Shown here one piece after another: positions 34,229-42,716 of a stretch of DNA of 64,000 bases. The stretch is from Sarcodiotheca gaudichaudii (Eukaryota > Rhodophyta > Florideophyceae > Gigartinales > Solieriaceae). The notes beneath the pieces were generated by a model that saw only the letters and a program-made list of their open reading frames with translations, ran no database searches and had not been told where the DNA came from. A program made the translations under genes and the position numbers. Location of the stretch: contig JAUKVZ010000001.1 in the NCBI GenBank assembly GCA_032355985.1, forward strand, positions 1 through 64,000, in the 5' to 3' direction. Every line of letters begins with the position of its first letter. Positions within the stretch are counted from its first letter, which is position 1.

Positions 34229-36193
34229 ATGGTTCGTTGTGTGATTCGATGTGTGCAAGCGCGGTTTGCTGCGCTGTTGTGCGCGCTGATGATCACGAGC
34301 GTGTCATTCGGCGCTGTCTGGCATGTCGATGGCGACTCGCCTTTTGAAGGCGACGGGACTGTCGAGGCGCCCTTCAACTCGATTGATGATTTGATGCGTG
34401 TGCTTGCTTCGGGCGACACGGCGCACATGAAGGGCTCGTTTGAGAGCGGGCTGTACCTGCGGAATCTTGTGAACGTGACGTTCACGCCCTGGCCGGGTCA
34501 GCGTCAGTGGACGCTGAGCGCGGCGCATGTGATTTCGGAAGAGGGCTCTTCGTGGGATGGTGTGTTTCCGTTCGCCGGTCTTGATGAGAAGCCGGCGTCT
34601 GTGGCGCTTGGCTGGAACATCGGCGCGGGTCTGCCTTCGGGGCATCTTCCGGAGACGGATTCGCTTGCGGCGTGTCAGCTTCGCGAGGGGAGCTGGTGGT
34701 GGGATGCGCCGAACTGGACGCTGTGGGTCAATGCGCCGGCGCGGGATGATGATCAGCTTGAATCAACGCATCACGAGTACACGATCTTTCGGCGCGGCGA
34801 CGGGATTCGCGCGGAGCGATGCCCTGGGCTGACGATTCGCGGGGCGCGGGTCGCCGGGTTCTGTGAGTCGGGCGAGGAGTTTGCGGCCGCGGGCATTCGG
34901 GTTGTGGATGGCGAGCAGTCGCTGATTGAGCAGTGCGTCGTGATTGACTCGGGCGAAGGGAGCATCGTCTTCGAGGGCGAGGTGTGCCGCGGAAACACGA
35001 TTCGCAAGTGTGTGGTGAAGGGGCTGAACTCGGATGACGGTCGGCATGTTTCGCTGAGCGCCGAGGGCGGCGTTTTTGCGGTGACGGATAATGCGATTGA
35101 GAAGGTGACGGCGCATCTGTATTCGCTGCGAACGGGTGGCGGCGGTCCGGTTCGCGCCGGTCGAAAGAGCGTTGGTTTTCGGCTGGGGACTGAGGCAGAA
35201 TCGGTTGCGGCGAGCGGTGAGATGGCGTGGCGGGATTGTCGTGCTGTTGGATATGGCGGGCATGAGGGGATCGGCTGGTCGGTATTTGCTCGCGCTGGTC
35301 GCGTTGCGGAACAGTTTGAGGAGTTGCCGCGGGCGTATCCGATTCGGCTGATTGAGTGTGTTTCGCAGGGGACCGGCGGGCTGGAGTTTGGCGGGGCGGC
35401 GAGTGTGTCGTTTGCGCGGTGCCGGTTTGATGTGACGCGGGCGGCTGATTCGGGGATGCGGCTTGGTGTGGACTCGGCGCGGGGTGTGCAGTTCCTGCTG
35501 GAGAGTTGCGAGCTGGTCGGTCCTGCTCCGAAGGCGACGGTGGCGCTGCATGGCGGCGCGAAGCTGCTGTATCGCGGCGTGACGAGTTATGTCAATGGCG
35601 GCAAGGGCGGCGCGCACATTTCGCTGGAGAGTGCGGATGCGAGCGTGTCGTGGCGCCAGACGCTGTTTGATTCGGAGAACGAGGCGTGGTTGACGCGGGG
35701 TGAGCACGCGGGCGTGGCCGGCGGGGGCGCGATGGATATTGCGCACAACTGGTATCACAACATCGGCGAGGGGATGTACTCGTCGGATGAGGCGCTTGAT
35801 TGCGAAGGTGAGTGGCAGGGGGGCGTTGATCGCGGGACGCTGGAGATCTCGAGTTTCTATGGGATTGATCCGGAGCTTGAGCATGCGCCGGGCGATCTGG
35901 CGGCGCCGCAGGGCAGTCCGATTCGGCGCATCCGGTATCTGGGCGCGCCGGCGATGGGCTTCGGGATCAACACGGCGCCATTTTCCGGGAGCATGGGCGC
36001 CCATCAGTATCCGGTGACGCCGGATATCAACGGGGATGGAAAGATCGACGCGAGCGACATCGGGGCGATGCTTTCGAGCTGGGGCACGTGCGCGAAGAGC
36101 GGGAAGGTGTGCTCGGCGGATCTCGATGGGGATGGCGTGGTGGCGTCGATTGATCTTGGTCGCGTGCTTCAGGCGTGGGGCCGCGCTGAGTGA
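34229..36193 (+). CDS. Secreted beta-helix protein with dockerin-like tail
   Basis: 654 residues. The ATG at 34229 has GGAAGGA upstream and opens a signal peptide (VRCVIRCVQARFAALLCALM, cleavage after SFGA); an ATG at 34145 in frame lacks these. The body is a right-handed parallel beta-helix: an opening DGDSPFEGDGTVEAPFNSIDDLM typical of pectate-lyase-like folds, then repeats such as GIRAERCPGLTIRGARVAGF, SLIEQCVVIDSGEGSIVFEG and NTIRKCVVKGL. The C-terminal 60 residues hold two dockerin-like loops (DINGDGKIDASDIGAMLSSWG and DLDGDGVVASIDLGRVLQAWG, ends trimmed). A polysaccharide-binding or -cleaving role is plausible, but no catalytic set is visible. Followed by the agmatinase-type gene after 36 bases. 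Confidence 0.78.
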   Translation: MVRCVIRCVQARFAALLCALMITSVSFGAVWHVDGDSPFEGDGTVEAPFNSIDDLMRVLASGDTAHMKGSFESGLYLRNLVNVTFTPWPGQRQWTLSAAHVISEEGSSWDGVFPFAGLDEKPASVALGWNIGAGLPSGHLPETDSLAACQLREGSWWWDAPNWTLWVNAPARDDDQLESTHHEYTIFRRGDGIRAERCPGLTIRGARVAGFCESGEEFAAAGIRVVDGEQSLIEQCVVIDSGEGSIVFEGEVCRGNTIRKCVVKGLNSDDGRHVSLSAEGGVFAVTDNAIEKVTAHLYSLRTGGGGPVRAGRKSVGFRLGTEAESVAASGEMAWRDCRAVGYGGHEGIGWSVFARAGRVAEQFEELPRAYPIRLIECVSQGTGGLEFGGAASVSFARCRFDVTRAADSGMRLGVDSARGVQFLLESCELVGPAPKATVALHGGAKLLYRGVTSYVNGGKGGAHISLESADASVSWRQTLFDSENEAWLTRGEHAGVAGGGAMDIAHNWYHNIGEGMYSSDEALDCEGEWQGGVDRGTLEISSFYGIDPELEHAPGDLAAPQGSPIRRIRYLGAPAMGFGINTAPFSGSMGAHQYPVTPDINGDGKIDASDIGAMLSSWGTCAKSGKVCSADLDGDGVVASIDLGRVLQAWGRAE

Positions 36194-36229
36194 CGCCGCG
36201 GGCGCGCCGGGTGGTACGATGCGCGCCTT

Positions 36230-37210
36230 ATGCAAGACAAACGAACGATTCTGCCGGATGCGCGTAAGAACCCGCGATTTGCGGGGTTGAGCACGTTCTG
36301 CCGCTTTCCTCAGATCTGTCACGTGGCGCCGGAGCAATCTCCGGTGGACTGGGTGATTTACGGCATTCCTTATGACGGAAGCGTGACGTATCGGCCGGGC
36401 GCGCGGTTTGGCGTGATGGCGGTGCGTGAGGCTTCGCGTTTCGTGCGGCCTTATCACACTGCGCATGATGTTGATCTGACGGGTGTCTTCAGCCTGGCTG
36501 ATGGGGGCGATGCGCCGGTGGCGCCTTATTCATGCAGGGAGACGCTGGATCTTGCGGCTGCGTATGCGATGAAGCTGGGTGAGCCGGGGCATACGCGGCT
36601 GTTTGCCGTGGGCGGAGATCATTCGACTGCGCTTGCGAATATGCGCGCGACGTATGAGCGGCAGGGGAAGCCGGAGGGCGGGTTGCCGCTGATTCACTTT
36701 GACAGTCACATCGACACGGTGGATGTGATCTGGGGTGAGAAGCACACGCATGGGTCGGTCTTTCGGCGGGCGATTGAAGAGGGTGTGATCAATCCGGAGC
36801 GGATGATCACGATTGGCGTGAAGGGGCCGCTGAATCGCTCGGATGACTGGGATTACGCGCGGGATGAGGGCGTTGAGATTGTGTCGTATGACGACTGGCG
36901 TCAGGAGGGGGCTTCGCGGATTGATGAGTTCGCCGAGGCGCTGGGTGATGCGCCGGTGTATCTGTCGTTTGATATCGATGTGATTGATCCGGCTTTTGCG
37001 CCGGGGACGGGGACGCCGAGTGTGGGCGGGTTTACTTCGTCGGAGGCGATTGATCTGGTGCGGCGATTCGGGGGGGTGAATCTGGTGGGGGCTGATCTGG
37101 TGGAGGTGCTGCCGGATCGGGATCCTGCGGGGATTACGGCGATGCTGGCTGCTCAGATGATGTTTGAGATTTTGTGTCTGGATGCAGTTCGTGTGCAGAG
37201 AGGCGCCTGA
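36230..37210 (+). CDS. Agmatinase/arginase family hydrolase
   Basis: 326 residues of the ureohydrolase family, with all manganese ligands in place: GGDHS (His about 130), IHFDSHIDT (Asp, His, Asp) and SFDIDVIDPAFAPGTGTP (two Asp). The HTHGSVFRRAIEEGVI segment is closer to agmatinase and related guanidino acid hydrolases than to arginase. The motif is DSHID rather than the common DAHTD, and the C-terminal signature is DLVEVLPDRDP in place of DVVEVNPxxD. It would release urea from agmatine or a related guanidino compound, feeding putrescine or polyamine synthesis. No arginine decarboxylase is adjacent, so the substrate is not fixed. Confidence 0.88.
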   Translation: MQDKRTILPDARKNPRFAGLSTFCRFPQICHVAPEQSPVDWVIYGIPYDGSVTYRPGARFGVMAVREASRFVRPYHTAHDVDLTGVFSLADGGDAPVAPYSCRETLDLAAAYAMKLGEPGHTRLFAVGGDHSTALANMRATYERQGKPEGGLPLIHFDSHIDTVDVIWGEKHTHGSVFRRAIEEGVINPERMITIGVKGPLNRSDDWDYARDEGVEIVSYDDWRQEGASRIDEFAEALGDAPVYLSFDIDVIDPAFAPGTGTPSVGGFTSSEAIDLVRRFGGVNLVGADLVEVLPDRDPAGITAMLAAQMMFEILCLDAVRVQRGA

Positions 37211-37240
37211 AAGGGCGGGCTGGTGAATCCAAAGGAGTGG

Positions 37241-37256
37241 GGGGACGTCGGTCCCC
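37241..37256. terminator. GC-rich hairpin after the agmatinase-type gene
   Basis: GGGGAC-GTCG-GTCCCC forms a perfect 6-bp stem with a four-base loop, 31 bases after the stop. No T run follows, so it could be a weak terminator or a leader hairpin of the next gene. Confidence 0.35.
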
Positions 37257-37336
37257 GCGCGGGCGAGCGGCGTGAAGGAAGGTTTTGGGATTGAGGAAGC
37301 CGCGGCTGGAGGCGGCGCCGAACGGAGCGACAAGAC

Positions 37337-38236
37337 ATGACTGGACTGGCAGAACTGACGAGAAGCAGATTGTTCGTTTCGATGGGCGCGGGCGTTTTAC
37401 TGGCTGCGGCGAGCGGCTGTGAGATGTGGGAAGAGGCGCGTTTCAAGGAGACGCGGACCTTCAATGTGGCGCACGTTGATGACATGCCGCTGAACGTGGA
37501 GACGCGGAACGGGAAGGTGATCGTTCAGAAGTCTGATGGCGATGAGGTTGAGGTGACGGCGGAGCTTCGGGCGGTGAGCCAGGAGCGGCTGGACTTCACG
37601 GAGATCGTGACGGAGCGGCAGGCGGACGGGACGCTGTCGTTTTCCGTTGACTGGGCGGATGGCGAGCGGCGAAACAATGAGGCGTGCAGCTTCGAGATTC
37701 GGATGCCGAATGCGTACGGCGTGGATGTCACGACGAGCAATGGCTCGGTGACGATCGATGGATTGAAGGGTCAGGCGACGATTCGCACGTCGAATGGTTC
37801 GATCAAGGCTTTCAATCACGAGGGTGATGTGAAGGCGCGTTCGTCGAACGGGTCGATTCGCGTGAAGAAAGTGACGGGCGCGATCGATGTTGATTCGAGC
37901 AATGGCTCGATCGTGGTGCTGGACGCTTCACAGAGCGTTCGCGTGGATACGAGCAATGGGCGCGTGGAAGTGGAGTACGGGCCGGACTCGGCGGGGCCGG
38001 TGGATATTTCGACATCCAACGGCTCGGTGACGCTGGCATTGAATGAGCATGCTTCGGGCGTGTACTCGTTTGATACGAGCAACGGGCGTGTGCGGCTGGA
38101 TGGGGATTTTGAGAATGTCGATCTGTTGTCGACGGGGAAGCGTCATCTGAAGGTTCGCTTCGGCGACGGCGATGCGCAGTCACACGTTCGCACGAGCAAT
38201 GGCTCGATCACGCTTCGCAAGAGCGGCGACGAGTAA
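37337..38236 (+). CDS. DUF4097-type beta-strand repeat lipoprotein
   Basis: 299 residues. A signal peptide ends in a lipobox (AAASGC, about residues 23-28). The mature part is a beta-solenoid-like DUF4097 domain with at least seven repeats of the form xSNGSxxx or xSNGRVxx (TTSNGSVTIDGLKG, RTSNGSIKAF, RSSNGSIRVK, DSSNGSIVVL, DTSNGRVEVEYG, STSNGSVTLA, DTSNGRVRLD, RTSNGSITLR). Members are often found near envelope-stress or sigma/anti-sigma genes. The function is unknown; a structural or sensing role at the envelope is likely. No such regulator is next to it here. Confidence 0.82.
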   Translation: MTGLAELTRSRLFVSMGAGVLLAAASGCEMWEEARFKETRTFNVAHVDDMPLNVETRNGKVIVQKSDGDEVEVTAELRAVSQERLDFTEIVTERQADGTLSFSVDWADGERRNNEACSFEIRMPNAYGVDVTTSNGSVTIDGLKGQATIRTSNGSIKAFNHEGDVKARSSNGSIRVKKVTGAIDVDSSNGSIVVLDASQSVRVDTSNGRVEVEYGPDSAGPVDISTSNGSVTLALNEHASGVYSFDTSNGRVRLDGDFENVDLLSTGKRHLKVRFGDGDAQSHVRTSNGSITLRKSGDE

Positions 38237-38241
38237 GCGAT

Positions 38242-38267
38242 TTCCAAAACGAGGCGCTTCAGCCTCG
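38242..38267 (-). terminator. Hairpin overlapping a stop codon, minus-strand terminator
   Basis: Arms CGAGGC (38250-38255) and GCCTCG (38262-38267) enclose the stop codon of the minus-strand coiled-coil gene. On that strand the stem is followed by TTTTGG, giving a compact terminator in the 22-base gap between convergent genes. Confidence 0.5.
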
Positions 38268-38807
38268 CAGGGCAAGGATCAACTCGACCTTGCCGACGTG
38301 CTCTTCCAGCTTTCGAGCGATCTCGACAGGCTGGTGGCCGGCGTCGGCGAGGTCGTAGATCTTTTTGGAGACGGGGTCGGAAGGCGCTTCGGGTGAGAGC
38401 GATGGCCGCTGGCGCGAGCCGGGCATGGAGGCTCTGGTGACGACCTGGGGGGAGGCGGCGCCGCTGGTTGCTTGGGCGTTTGCTTCCTTGAGGGCTGCGA
38501 TCTTCTGATCGGCTTCGGCGAGAAGCTTTTCGAGCCGTGCGGCTTTGTTGTCCAGATGGGCGGCGAGGCGGCGCGTGAGCTCTTCGGCATCGACCATGAC
38601 GGACTCGATGCGGGAGCGATCGGGTGTGTGGGCCTTTTTGAGGGCGGCGATGCGCTCGGCGGGGGTCTGGCGCGTCCTGGCCATGCGGGCGAGGCGGCGC
38701 TTGACGGAGAGGACGGAGATCAGGCAGAGCAGGAAGATGCCTGCGGTGACCATGAAGGTTGAGGGCTTGTCGAAGAGCGCCATCGCCAGTGCGCTATTCG
38801 ATGTCAT
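38259..38807 (-). CDS. Membrane-anchored coiled-coil protein with C-terminal helix-turn-helix-like segment
   Basis: 182 residues from the ATG at 38807; a TTG at 38822 would add five. One membrane helix (about 18-38, FMVTAGIFLLCLISVLSVKRR) is followed by a coiled coil rich in Ala, Glu, Lys and Leu (about 55-110), a Pro/Ser linker, and a terminal 40 residues (KKIYDLADAGHQPVEIARKL and following) that resemble the helix-turn-helix-like end of DUF2802/DUF6115-type proteins linked to motility or cell-envelope loci in other bacteria. The family match is tentative. It converges on the DUF4097 gene. Confidence 0.6.
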   Translation of the reverse strand: MTSNSALAMALFDKPSTFMVTAGIFLLCLISVLSVKRRLARMARTRQTPAERIAALKKAHTPDRSRIESVMVDAEELTRRLAAHLDNKAARLEKLLAEADQKIAALKEANAQATSGAASPQVVTRASMPGSRQRPSLSPEAPSDPVSKKIYDLADAGHQPVEIARKLEEHVGKVELILALRG

Positions 38808-38933
38808 GATCGCCAGGGTCAATGCGGGGGCTCCGTAGATGGCTGTCTCGATCTCGCCTCGTCACGCGGGACGCTCGACCCGGGTGACAGTGCATTGCAT
38901 CGGTATCATCAGGCCGTGAGCGTGACTTCTGAC

Positions 38934-39962
38934 ATGCACATCAGCATTCCCGAGGATCTGGCGGATCGAGTGCGCGGGTTGCGCGGTGATCCGGCGGCTT
39001 CGGCGATGGCGGCGCGATGGCGGGCGCTGAGTGATGGTCATGCGACGCTGGTTGCTTGTTCGGGCGGGGCTGACTCGCTTGCTCTTGCGCTGTGCCTTGC
39101 TTCGGTGGATGCGCCGTTTGCGCTGGGACATGTCAGGCATGACATGCGGGCGGCATCCGTGACGGAGGCGGAGGCGGCGTTCGTTGAGGCGATCGGCGGG
39201 GCGCTTGGTGTTGAAGTGGATGTGCGTTCGATTGCATCGCCGGCGGGTGAGAATGCTGAGGGGGCGGCACGGCGGCTTCGGTATGGGGCGCTTGCGGAGA
39301 TGTGCCGCGTGCGCGGGGTTGGGTTTGTGGCGACGGCTCATCACGGGCAGGATCAGATTGAATCGATGTTGATGGCGATGCTGCGCGGGGCGGGGCCTCG
39401 GGGGATGGGGGGCGTTGCGTCGAAGCGGGCGCTTGATGGAGAGGTGCAGTTGATTCGGCCGGCGCTTGCGCAATCGCGGGCGGATTGCGAGCGGGTCTGC
39501 GCCCTGGCGGGGATCGGGTGGATTGAGGATGAGACGAATCGGGACACATCGCGGCTTCGGGCGGCGCTGCGGCATGGGGCGGTGGCGGAGCTGATGCGGC
39601 TTCGGCCCGGGGCGAGCGCGCGGGCGGCCCAGTGCGCGGCTTTGCTTGACGATGCGGCGGGGCTGATTGCGGATCGGGCGGAGGAAGTTTTTGGGGATTC
39701 CACGGAGTGGGATCGGGATGCGCTGCGGCGGGAGCGGCGGGTCGTGCTTGGCGCGGGGCTTCGGCGGGCGGCGCTGGTGTTGACGAGTGGGGCGGGGGCT
39801 GATCAGTTTGATTCGGCGGCGGTGGATCGGATCGTTGATGCGATTTTGGATAAGAAGCGATCGCCGCGGATGATTGAGTGGGCGCGCGGGGTACGATTTG
39901 AGGTTCGGGCTACGAGTGTGCGTATCGAACTGGACGATCGCGCGGACGAGATGTCAGGTTGA
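38934..39962 (+). CDS. tilS: tRNA(Ile)-lysidine synthase
   Basis: 342 residues from the ATG at 38934; in-frame GTG codons at 38916 and 38922 are possible starts and no ribosome site settles it. The N-type ATP pyrophosphatase P-loop SGGADS (about 43-48) and the following TAHHGQDQIESMLMAMLRGAGPRGMGG are the TilS signature. The enzyme modifies C34 of the tRNA-Ile anticodon CAU with lysine so that it reads AUA. The C-terminal part is short compared with E. coli TilS (432), as in many bacterial forms lacking the last domain. Codons are unusually G-rich here. A response-regulator-like gene follows 11 bases after the stop. Confidence 0.88.
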   Translation: MHISIPEDLADRVRGLRGDPAASAMAARWRALSDGHATLVACSGGADSLALALCLASVDAPFALGHVRHDMRAASVTEAEAAFVEAIGGALGVEVDVRSIASPAGENAEGAARRLRYGALAEMCRVRGVGFVATAHHGQDQIESMLMAMLRGAGPRGMGGVASKRALDGEVQLIRPALAQSRADCERVCALAGIGWIEDETNRDTSRLRAALRHGAVAELMRLRPGASARAAQCAALLDDAAGLIADRAEEVFGDSTEWDRDALRRERRVVLGAGLRRAALVLTSGAGADQFDSAAVDRIVDAILDKKRSPRMIEWARGVRFEVRATSVRIELDDRADEMSG

Positions 39963-39973
39963 TTGGAGATTTG

Positions 39974-40351
39974 ATGCGCGTGCTGCTTGTTGGCCATTGT
40001 GTTCCGGATCGTTTTCTGCTGAAGCGTGCGGTGTCGAAGGTGATTCCGGATGCGGAGATCATCGATGTGAACACGGACGATGATCTTGTGCAGGCGAAGG
40101 ATGGGGCGTCGCTGCTGCTTGTGAATCGCGTGCTTGATGGGCGGTTTGAGGGTGAGAGCGGGCTCGATCTGATCGGAGCGCTTGCGGAGGAGGGGATCGC
40201 CTCGCTGATGCTGGTGAGCAACTACGCCGATGCGCAGTCGGAGGCGGAATCACGCGGCGCCGCGCCGGGGATCGGGAAGTCGGATCTGCATTCGGATGAG
40301 GCGCAGGCGCGTCTGCTTTCGGCGGCGCAGGCGGGCAAGGCTCGTCAATGA
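39974..40351 (+). CDS. Receiver-like protein lacking the phospho-acceptor aspartate
   Basis: 125 residues from the ATG at 39974, with GGAG upstream. The pattern is that of a CheY-type receiver: MRVLLVGHCVPDRFLLKRAV, a central strand LLLVNRVLDG, then LDLIGALAEEGIASLMLVSNYADAQSEAESRGAAPGIGKSDL. Where an active receiver has Asp after the third strand, Asn51 stands here, while the later Ser and Lys positions of the switch look kept. It may be a phosphorylation-independent pseudo-receiver that works by protein contact. No output domain. It is probably co-transcribed with tilS. Confidence 0.65.
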   Translation: MRVLLVGHCVPDRFLLKRAVSKVIPDAEIIDVNTDDDLVQAKDGASLLLVNRVLDGRFEGESGLDLIGALAEEGIASLMLVSNYADAQSEAESRGAAPGIGKSDLHSDEAQARLLSAAQAGKARQ

Positions 40352-40353
40352 AA

Positions 40354-40382
40354 CAGGGCCCGGCGGAATGCGCCAGGCCCTG
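40354..40382. terminator. Hairpin between convergent receiver-like and sigma factor genes
   Basis: CAGGGCC (40354-40360) pairs with GGCCCTG (40376-40382), extended inside by GGCG/CGCC. On the minus strand it is followed by TTTCATT, on the plus strand by no T run, so it serves best as the end of the sigma factor transcript. Confidence 0.6.
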
Positions 40383-40413
40383 GTGAGATCATTTGGTTGT
40401 GCGAACACTCGCT

Positions 40414-41475
40414 TTAGTTGAGCGAGGGCTGCATGCCTTCCTTGTCGGCTTCGTCACCGGGACGGCCGAAGTAGGAATCCTCGAGCTCCTCGCGAAGCTT
40501 TTCGAGCGCGCGGTTCTGGATCTGGCGGACGCGCTCCTTGGTGACGCCGATGATCTGACCGATCTGTTCGAGCGTCATGGGCTTTTCGAGGCCGCCTGAT
40601 TCGATGCCGAAGCGGTGCTCGATGATCTGCTTCTCGATATCCGTGAGATCGGCTCGATTCTCGAGGACGATGTTTCGCATTTCGTCGGCGGCGTCCTCCA
40701 CCTGATCCTTTCGGCGCGTCTCGAGATAGTCGGACTTCTCGAGGGCGGGATCGAAGTCGGTGGGGAAGCGCTGGCGATAGCGGCTGAGCTTCATGCCCTG
40801 CCGGCTGAACGCCTTGAGGATGGCGCGGCATGCGTAGGTCGAGAACTTGAATCCTCGGCCGGCGTCGAACTTATCGACGGCGCGGAGCAACGCCATGTTG
40901 CCTTCACTGACGAGATCTGCGAAATCGACTTCGGACATGCGCGTGCGCTTGGCCATGGCGAGGACGAGCGCGAGGTTGGTGTCCGCAATCTGCTTGCGGA
41001 CGCGCTCGGCCTTGGAGTGCCAGCGCAGCAGGTCCTTGGCCTGAATCTCTGAGGGCGTGCGATCGCTGGAGGACCAGACCTCCTGCTGCAACTCGCGCAC
41101 GCGGTGGCGGGCGTAGTTGTACTGCAGGAAAAGGACTCGTTCCTCGGCAGCGGTCAGCACGACCTGCTTGTTTCGGTTGTTGCGGGAGTCACGGGAGCCA
41201 TGGAGATCATCCATGACGGGGTGATACCACGAGGTGTCGGGCCGCATGATCTCCGGCGCTTCGTCGTAAATACGGCGCTCGGCGCCCTTTGTGTGGAACT
41301 CGGGGCTGTCGATGAGATCCTGGGGCTCTGAGAGGAGTCGCTGCAGCGTGAGCGTGTCGTCCGGGCTGAGTGAGCGCAGGGATGAATCGTCATCGCTGAG
41401 CTTGACTTCGACGGCGCGTCGACGGCGCAGCTGGTCCAGGGGGGAGCAAGTTGTCACGTTTGACTGCTTCATCAT
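40414..41475 (-). CDS. Sigma-70 family RNA polymerase sigma factor, divergent
   Basis: 353 residues. Region 2 is clear (FADLVSEGNMALLRAVDKFD followed by AGRGFKFSTYACRAILKAFSR), and region 4 ends with a standard helix-turn-helix (MTLEQIGQIIGVTKERVRQ, then IQNRALEKLRE). In between, region 3 is replaced by a short, charged linker (about 240-275). The region 2.3 aromatic cluster, WWIRQAI in housekeeping factors, reads CRAILKAFSR, so promoter melting may rely on other residues. Before region 2 lies a 140-residue N-terminal part not typical of group 4 factors. It is thus an alternative factor of the group 2/3 type; the target promoters are unknown. No anti-sigma factor gene is adjacent. Confidence 0.87.
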   Translation of the reverse strand: MMKQSNVTTCSPLDQLRRRRAVEVKLSDDDSSLRSLSPDDTLTLQRLLSEPQDLIDSPEFHTKGAERRIYDEAPEIMRPDTSWYHPVMDDLHGSRDSRNNRNKQVVLTAAEERVLFLQYNYARHRVRELQQEVWSSSDRTPSEIQAKDLLRWHSKAERVRKQIADTNLALVLAMAKRTRMSEVDFADLVSEGNMALLRAVDKFDAGRGFKFSTYACRAILKAFSRQGMKLSRYRQRFPTDFDPALEKSDYLETRRKDQVEDAADEMRNIVLENRADLTDIEKQIIEHRFGIESGGLEKPMTLEQIGQIIGVTKERVRQIQNRALEKLREELEDSYFGRPGDEADKEGMQPSLN

Positions 41476-42005
41476 GTCTCGACAACTGTGGCGAGAGCGA
41501 ACTCGCCAGACTGCTTCTTTCTTCCCAACAAGCCCGAAAAAGGGGCTTGTACCTGCTCAGGCGGGCTACCCAAGGCCGCGTGAGCGTTGGATCGAGGATG
41601 TTCCGACTGCCGAAGCGATCGTGGCTTCGGGGCGGTGGTCGTCGATTTCAACGACGTTCCGCCTGTTTAGACTCGGCGACGCTGGATCTTCCAGGACACA
41701 AACGCCACCTCTCCCAGTGAATACGAGAAAGGTCGTCAAAAGTTTCCCATTTGGAACAAATCTAAGAAACTGGCTCGTTTACCGATACCGGTTTATTGAA
41801 AACTGCTCTGGAATTGCAGGTCAGGTGTCTTTTCCGGACGTTTGACCATGGCCTGGAGCAGGGGTAGTGTCGCTTGAGGGGCCGTGTAACGGGGGCCCTG
41901 ACGCATGCCTTGCGGCGGACTGATGAGTTGGCCGCACCAGTGCGTCGACTTTGGAACGTTGAGTCCAATATACCGATTGTTCGGGTTCTGTCAAGGAGTT
42001 TTGTC
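41476..42005. other. Divergent intergenic region between sigma factor and superoxide dismutase
   Basis: 530 bases without a supported gene. It holds a hairpin ACAAGCCC/GGGCTTGT (41528-41550) in the sigma factor leader, and a patch of relatively high AT content (about 41720-41820) that probably holds the divergent promoters. Short open frames in it lack coding signals. The region just before sod ends in AAGGAG, a good ribosome site. Confidence 0.5.
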
Positions 42006-42635
42006 ATGGCGCTGACGCTGCCTGATTTGCCGTACGCATTCGACGCACTCGAGCCTCACATCGATGCTCGGACGATGGAGATTCATCACGACAAGCATCA
42101 CGCGGGGTACGTCGCGAATGGGAACAAGGCTCTGGAGGGTTCGGACTTCGCGTCGATGAGCGCGGATGAGATTCTTCGGAAGCTTGGCGATGCGCCGGAG
42201 TCGATTCGCGGCGCGCTTCGGAACAATGTTGGCGGGCATGTGAATCACTCGCTGTTCTGGCGTGTGATGGCGGCGCCTGGCAAGGGCGGCGGCGGGACGC
42301 CTTCGGGCGATCTTGCGTCGGCGATCGACAAGGCGTTCGGTTCTTTTGACGGGATGAAGGAGCAGTTTGAGACGGCCGCGAAGACGCGGTTCGGCTCAGG
42401 CTGGGCGTGGCTGTGCAAGTCGGGTGATGGTCTTGCGATCTGCTCGACGCCGAATCAGGACAATCCTCTGATGGGCAAGGAGATCGCGGGATGCGGCGGC
42501 ACGCCGATCCTGGGTCTTGATGTGTGGGAGCACGCCTATTACCTGAACTATCAGAATCGTCGTCCCGACTATGTGTCGGCGTTCTGGAATGTGGTGAACT
42601 GGGACGAGGTTGGGAAGAACTTCGCAAGCGCGTAA
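42006..42635 (+). CDS. Superoxide dismutase (Fe/Mn family)
   Basis: 209 residues; the ATG at 42006 is preceded by AAGGAG. The open frame reaches 41874, but that part is not conserved. Metal ligands are present: His in [13 protein letters not shown] (26-38 region), His in [13 protein letters not shown], and the [19 protein letters not shown] block with Asp and His. The GGG and [12 protein letters not shown] stretches are typical. The family detoxifies superoxide in the cytoplasm. Residues near the second-sphere Gln/Gly that separate iron from manganese forms give no firm choice by eye. A terminator follows the stop. Confidence 0.95.
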   Translation: MALTLPDLPYAFDALEPHIDARTMEIHHDKHHAGYVANGNKALEGSDFASMSADEILRKLGDAPESIRGALRNNVGGHVNHSLFWRVMAAPGKGGGGTPSGDLASAIDKAFGSFDGMKEQFETAAKTRFGSGWAWLCKSGDGLAICSTPNQDNPLMGKEIAGCGGTPILGLDVWEHAYYLNYQNRRPDYVSAFWNVVNWDEVGKNFASA

Positions 42636-42669
42636 GGCGCGCGGCGGATTCGTACGCACAAGCACAAGG

Positions 42670-42701
42670 CGCTGAGGCTTTGCTTCAGCGTCTTTTCTTT
42701 T
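42670..42701 (+). terminator. Intrinsic terminator after superoxide dismutase
   Basis: CGCTGA (42670-42675) pairs with TCAGCG (42685-42690), followed by TCTTTTCTTTT. It lies 34 bases after the sod stop and faces the end of the convergent sdhB gene. Confidence 0.75.
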
Positions 42702-42716
42702 GCGCTTGTCTTGCGG

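Noticed and set aside
34763-36466. A 567-codon minus-strand open frame over the beta-helix gene
   Set aside because: Arg/His/Pro-rich composition typical of a shadow frame; the plus strand has a signal peptide, repeats and dockerin-like loops.
41762-42007. Short open frames in the sigma factor-sod gap
   Set aside because: They lack ribosome sites and any conserved pattern, and end within or against the sod start.
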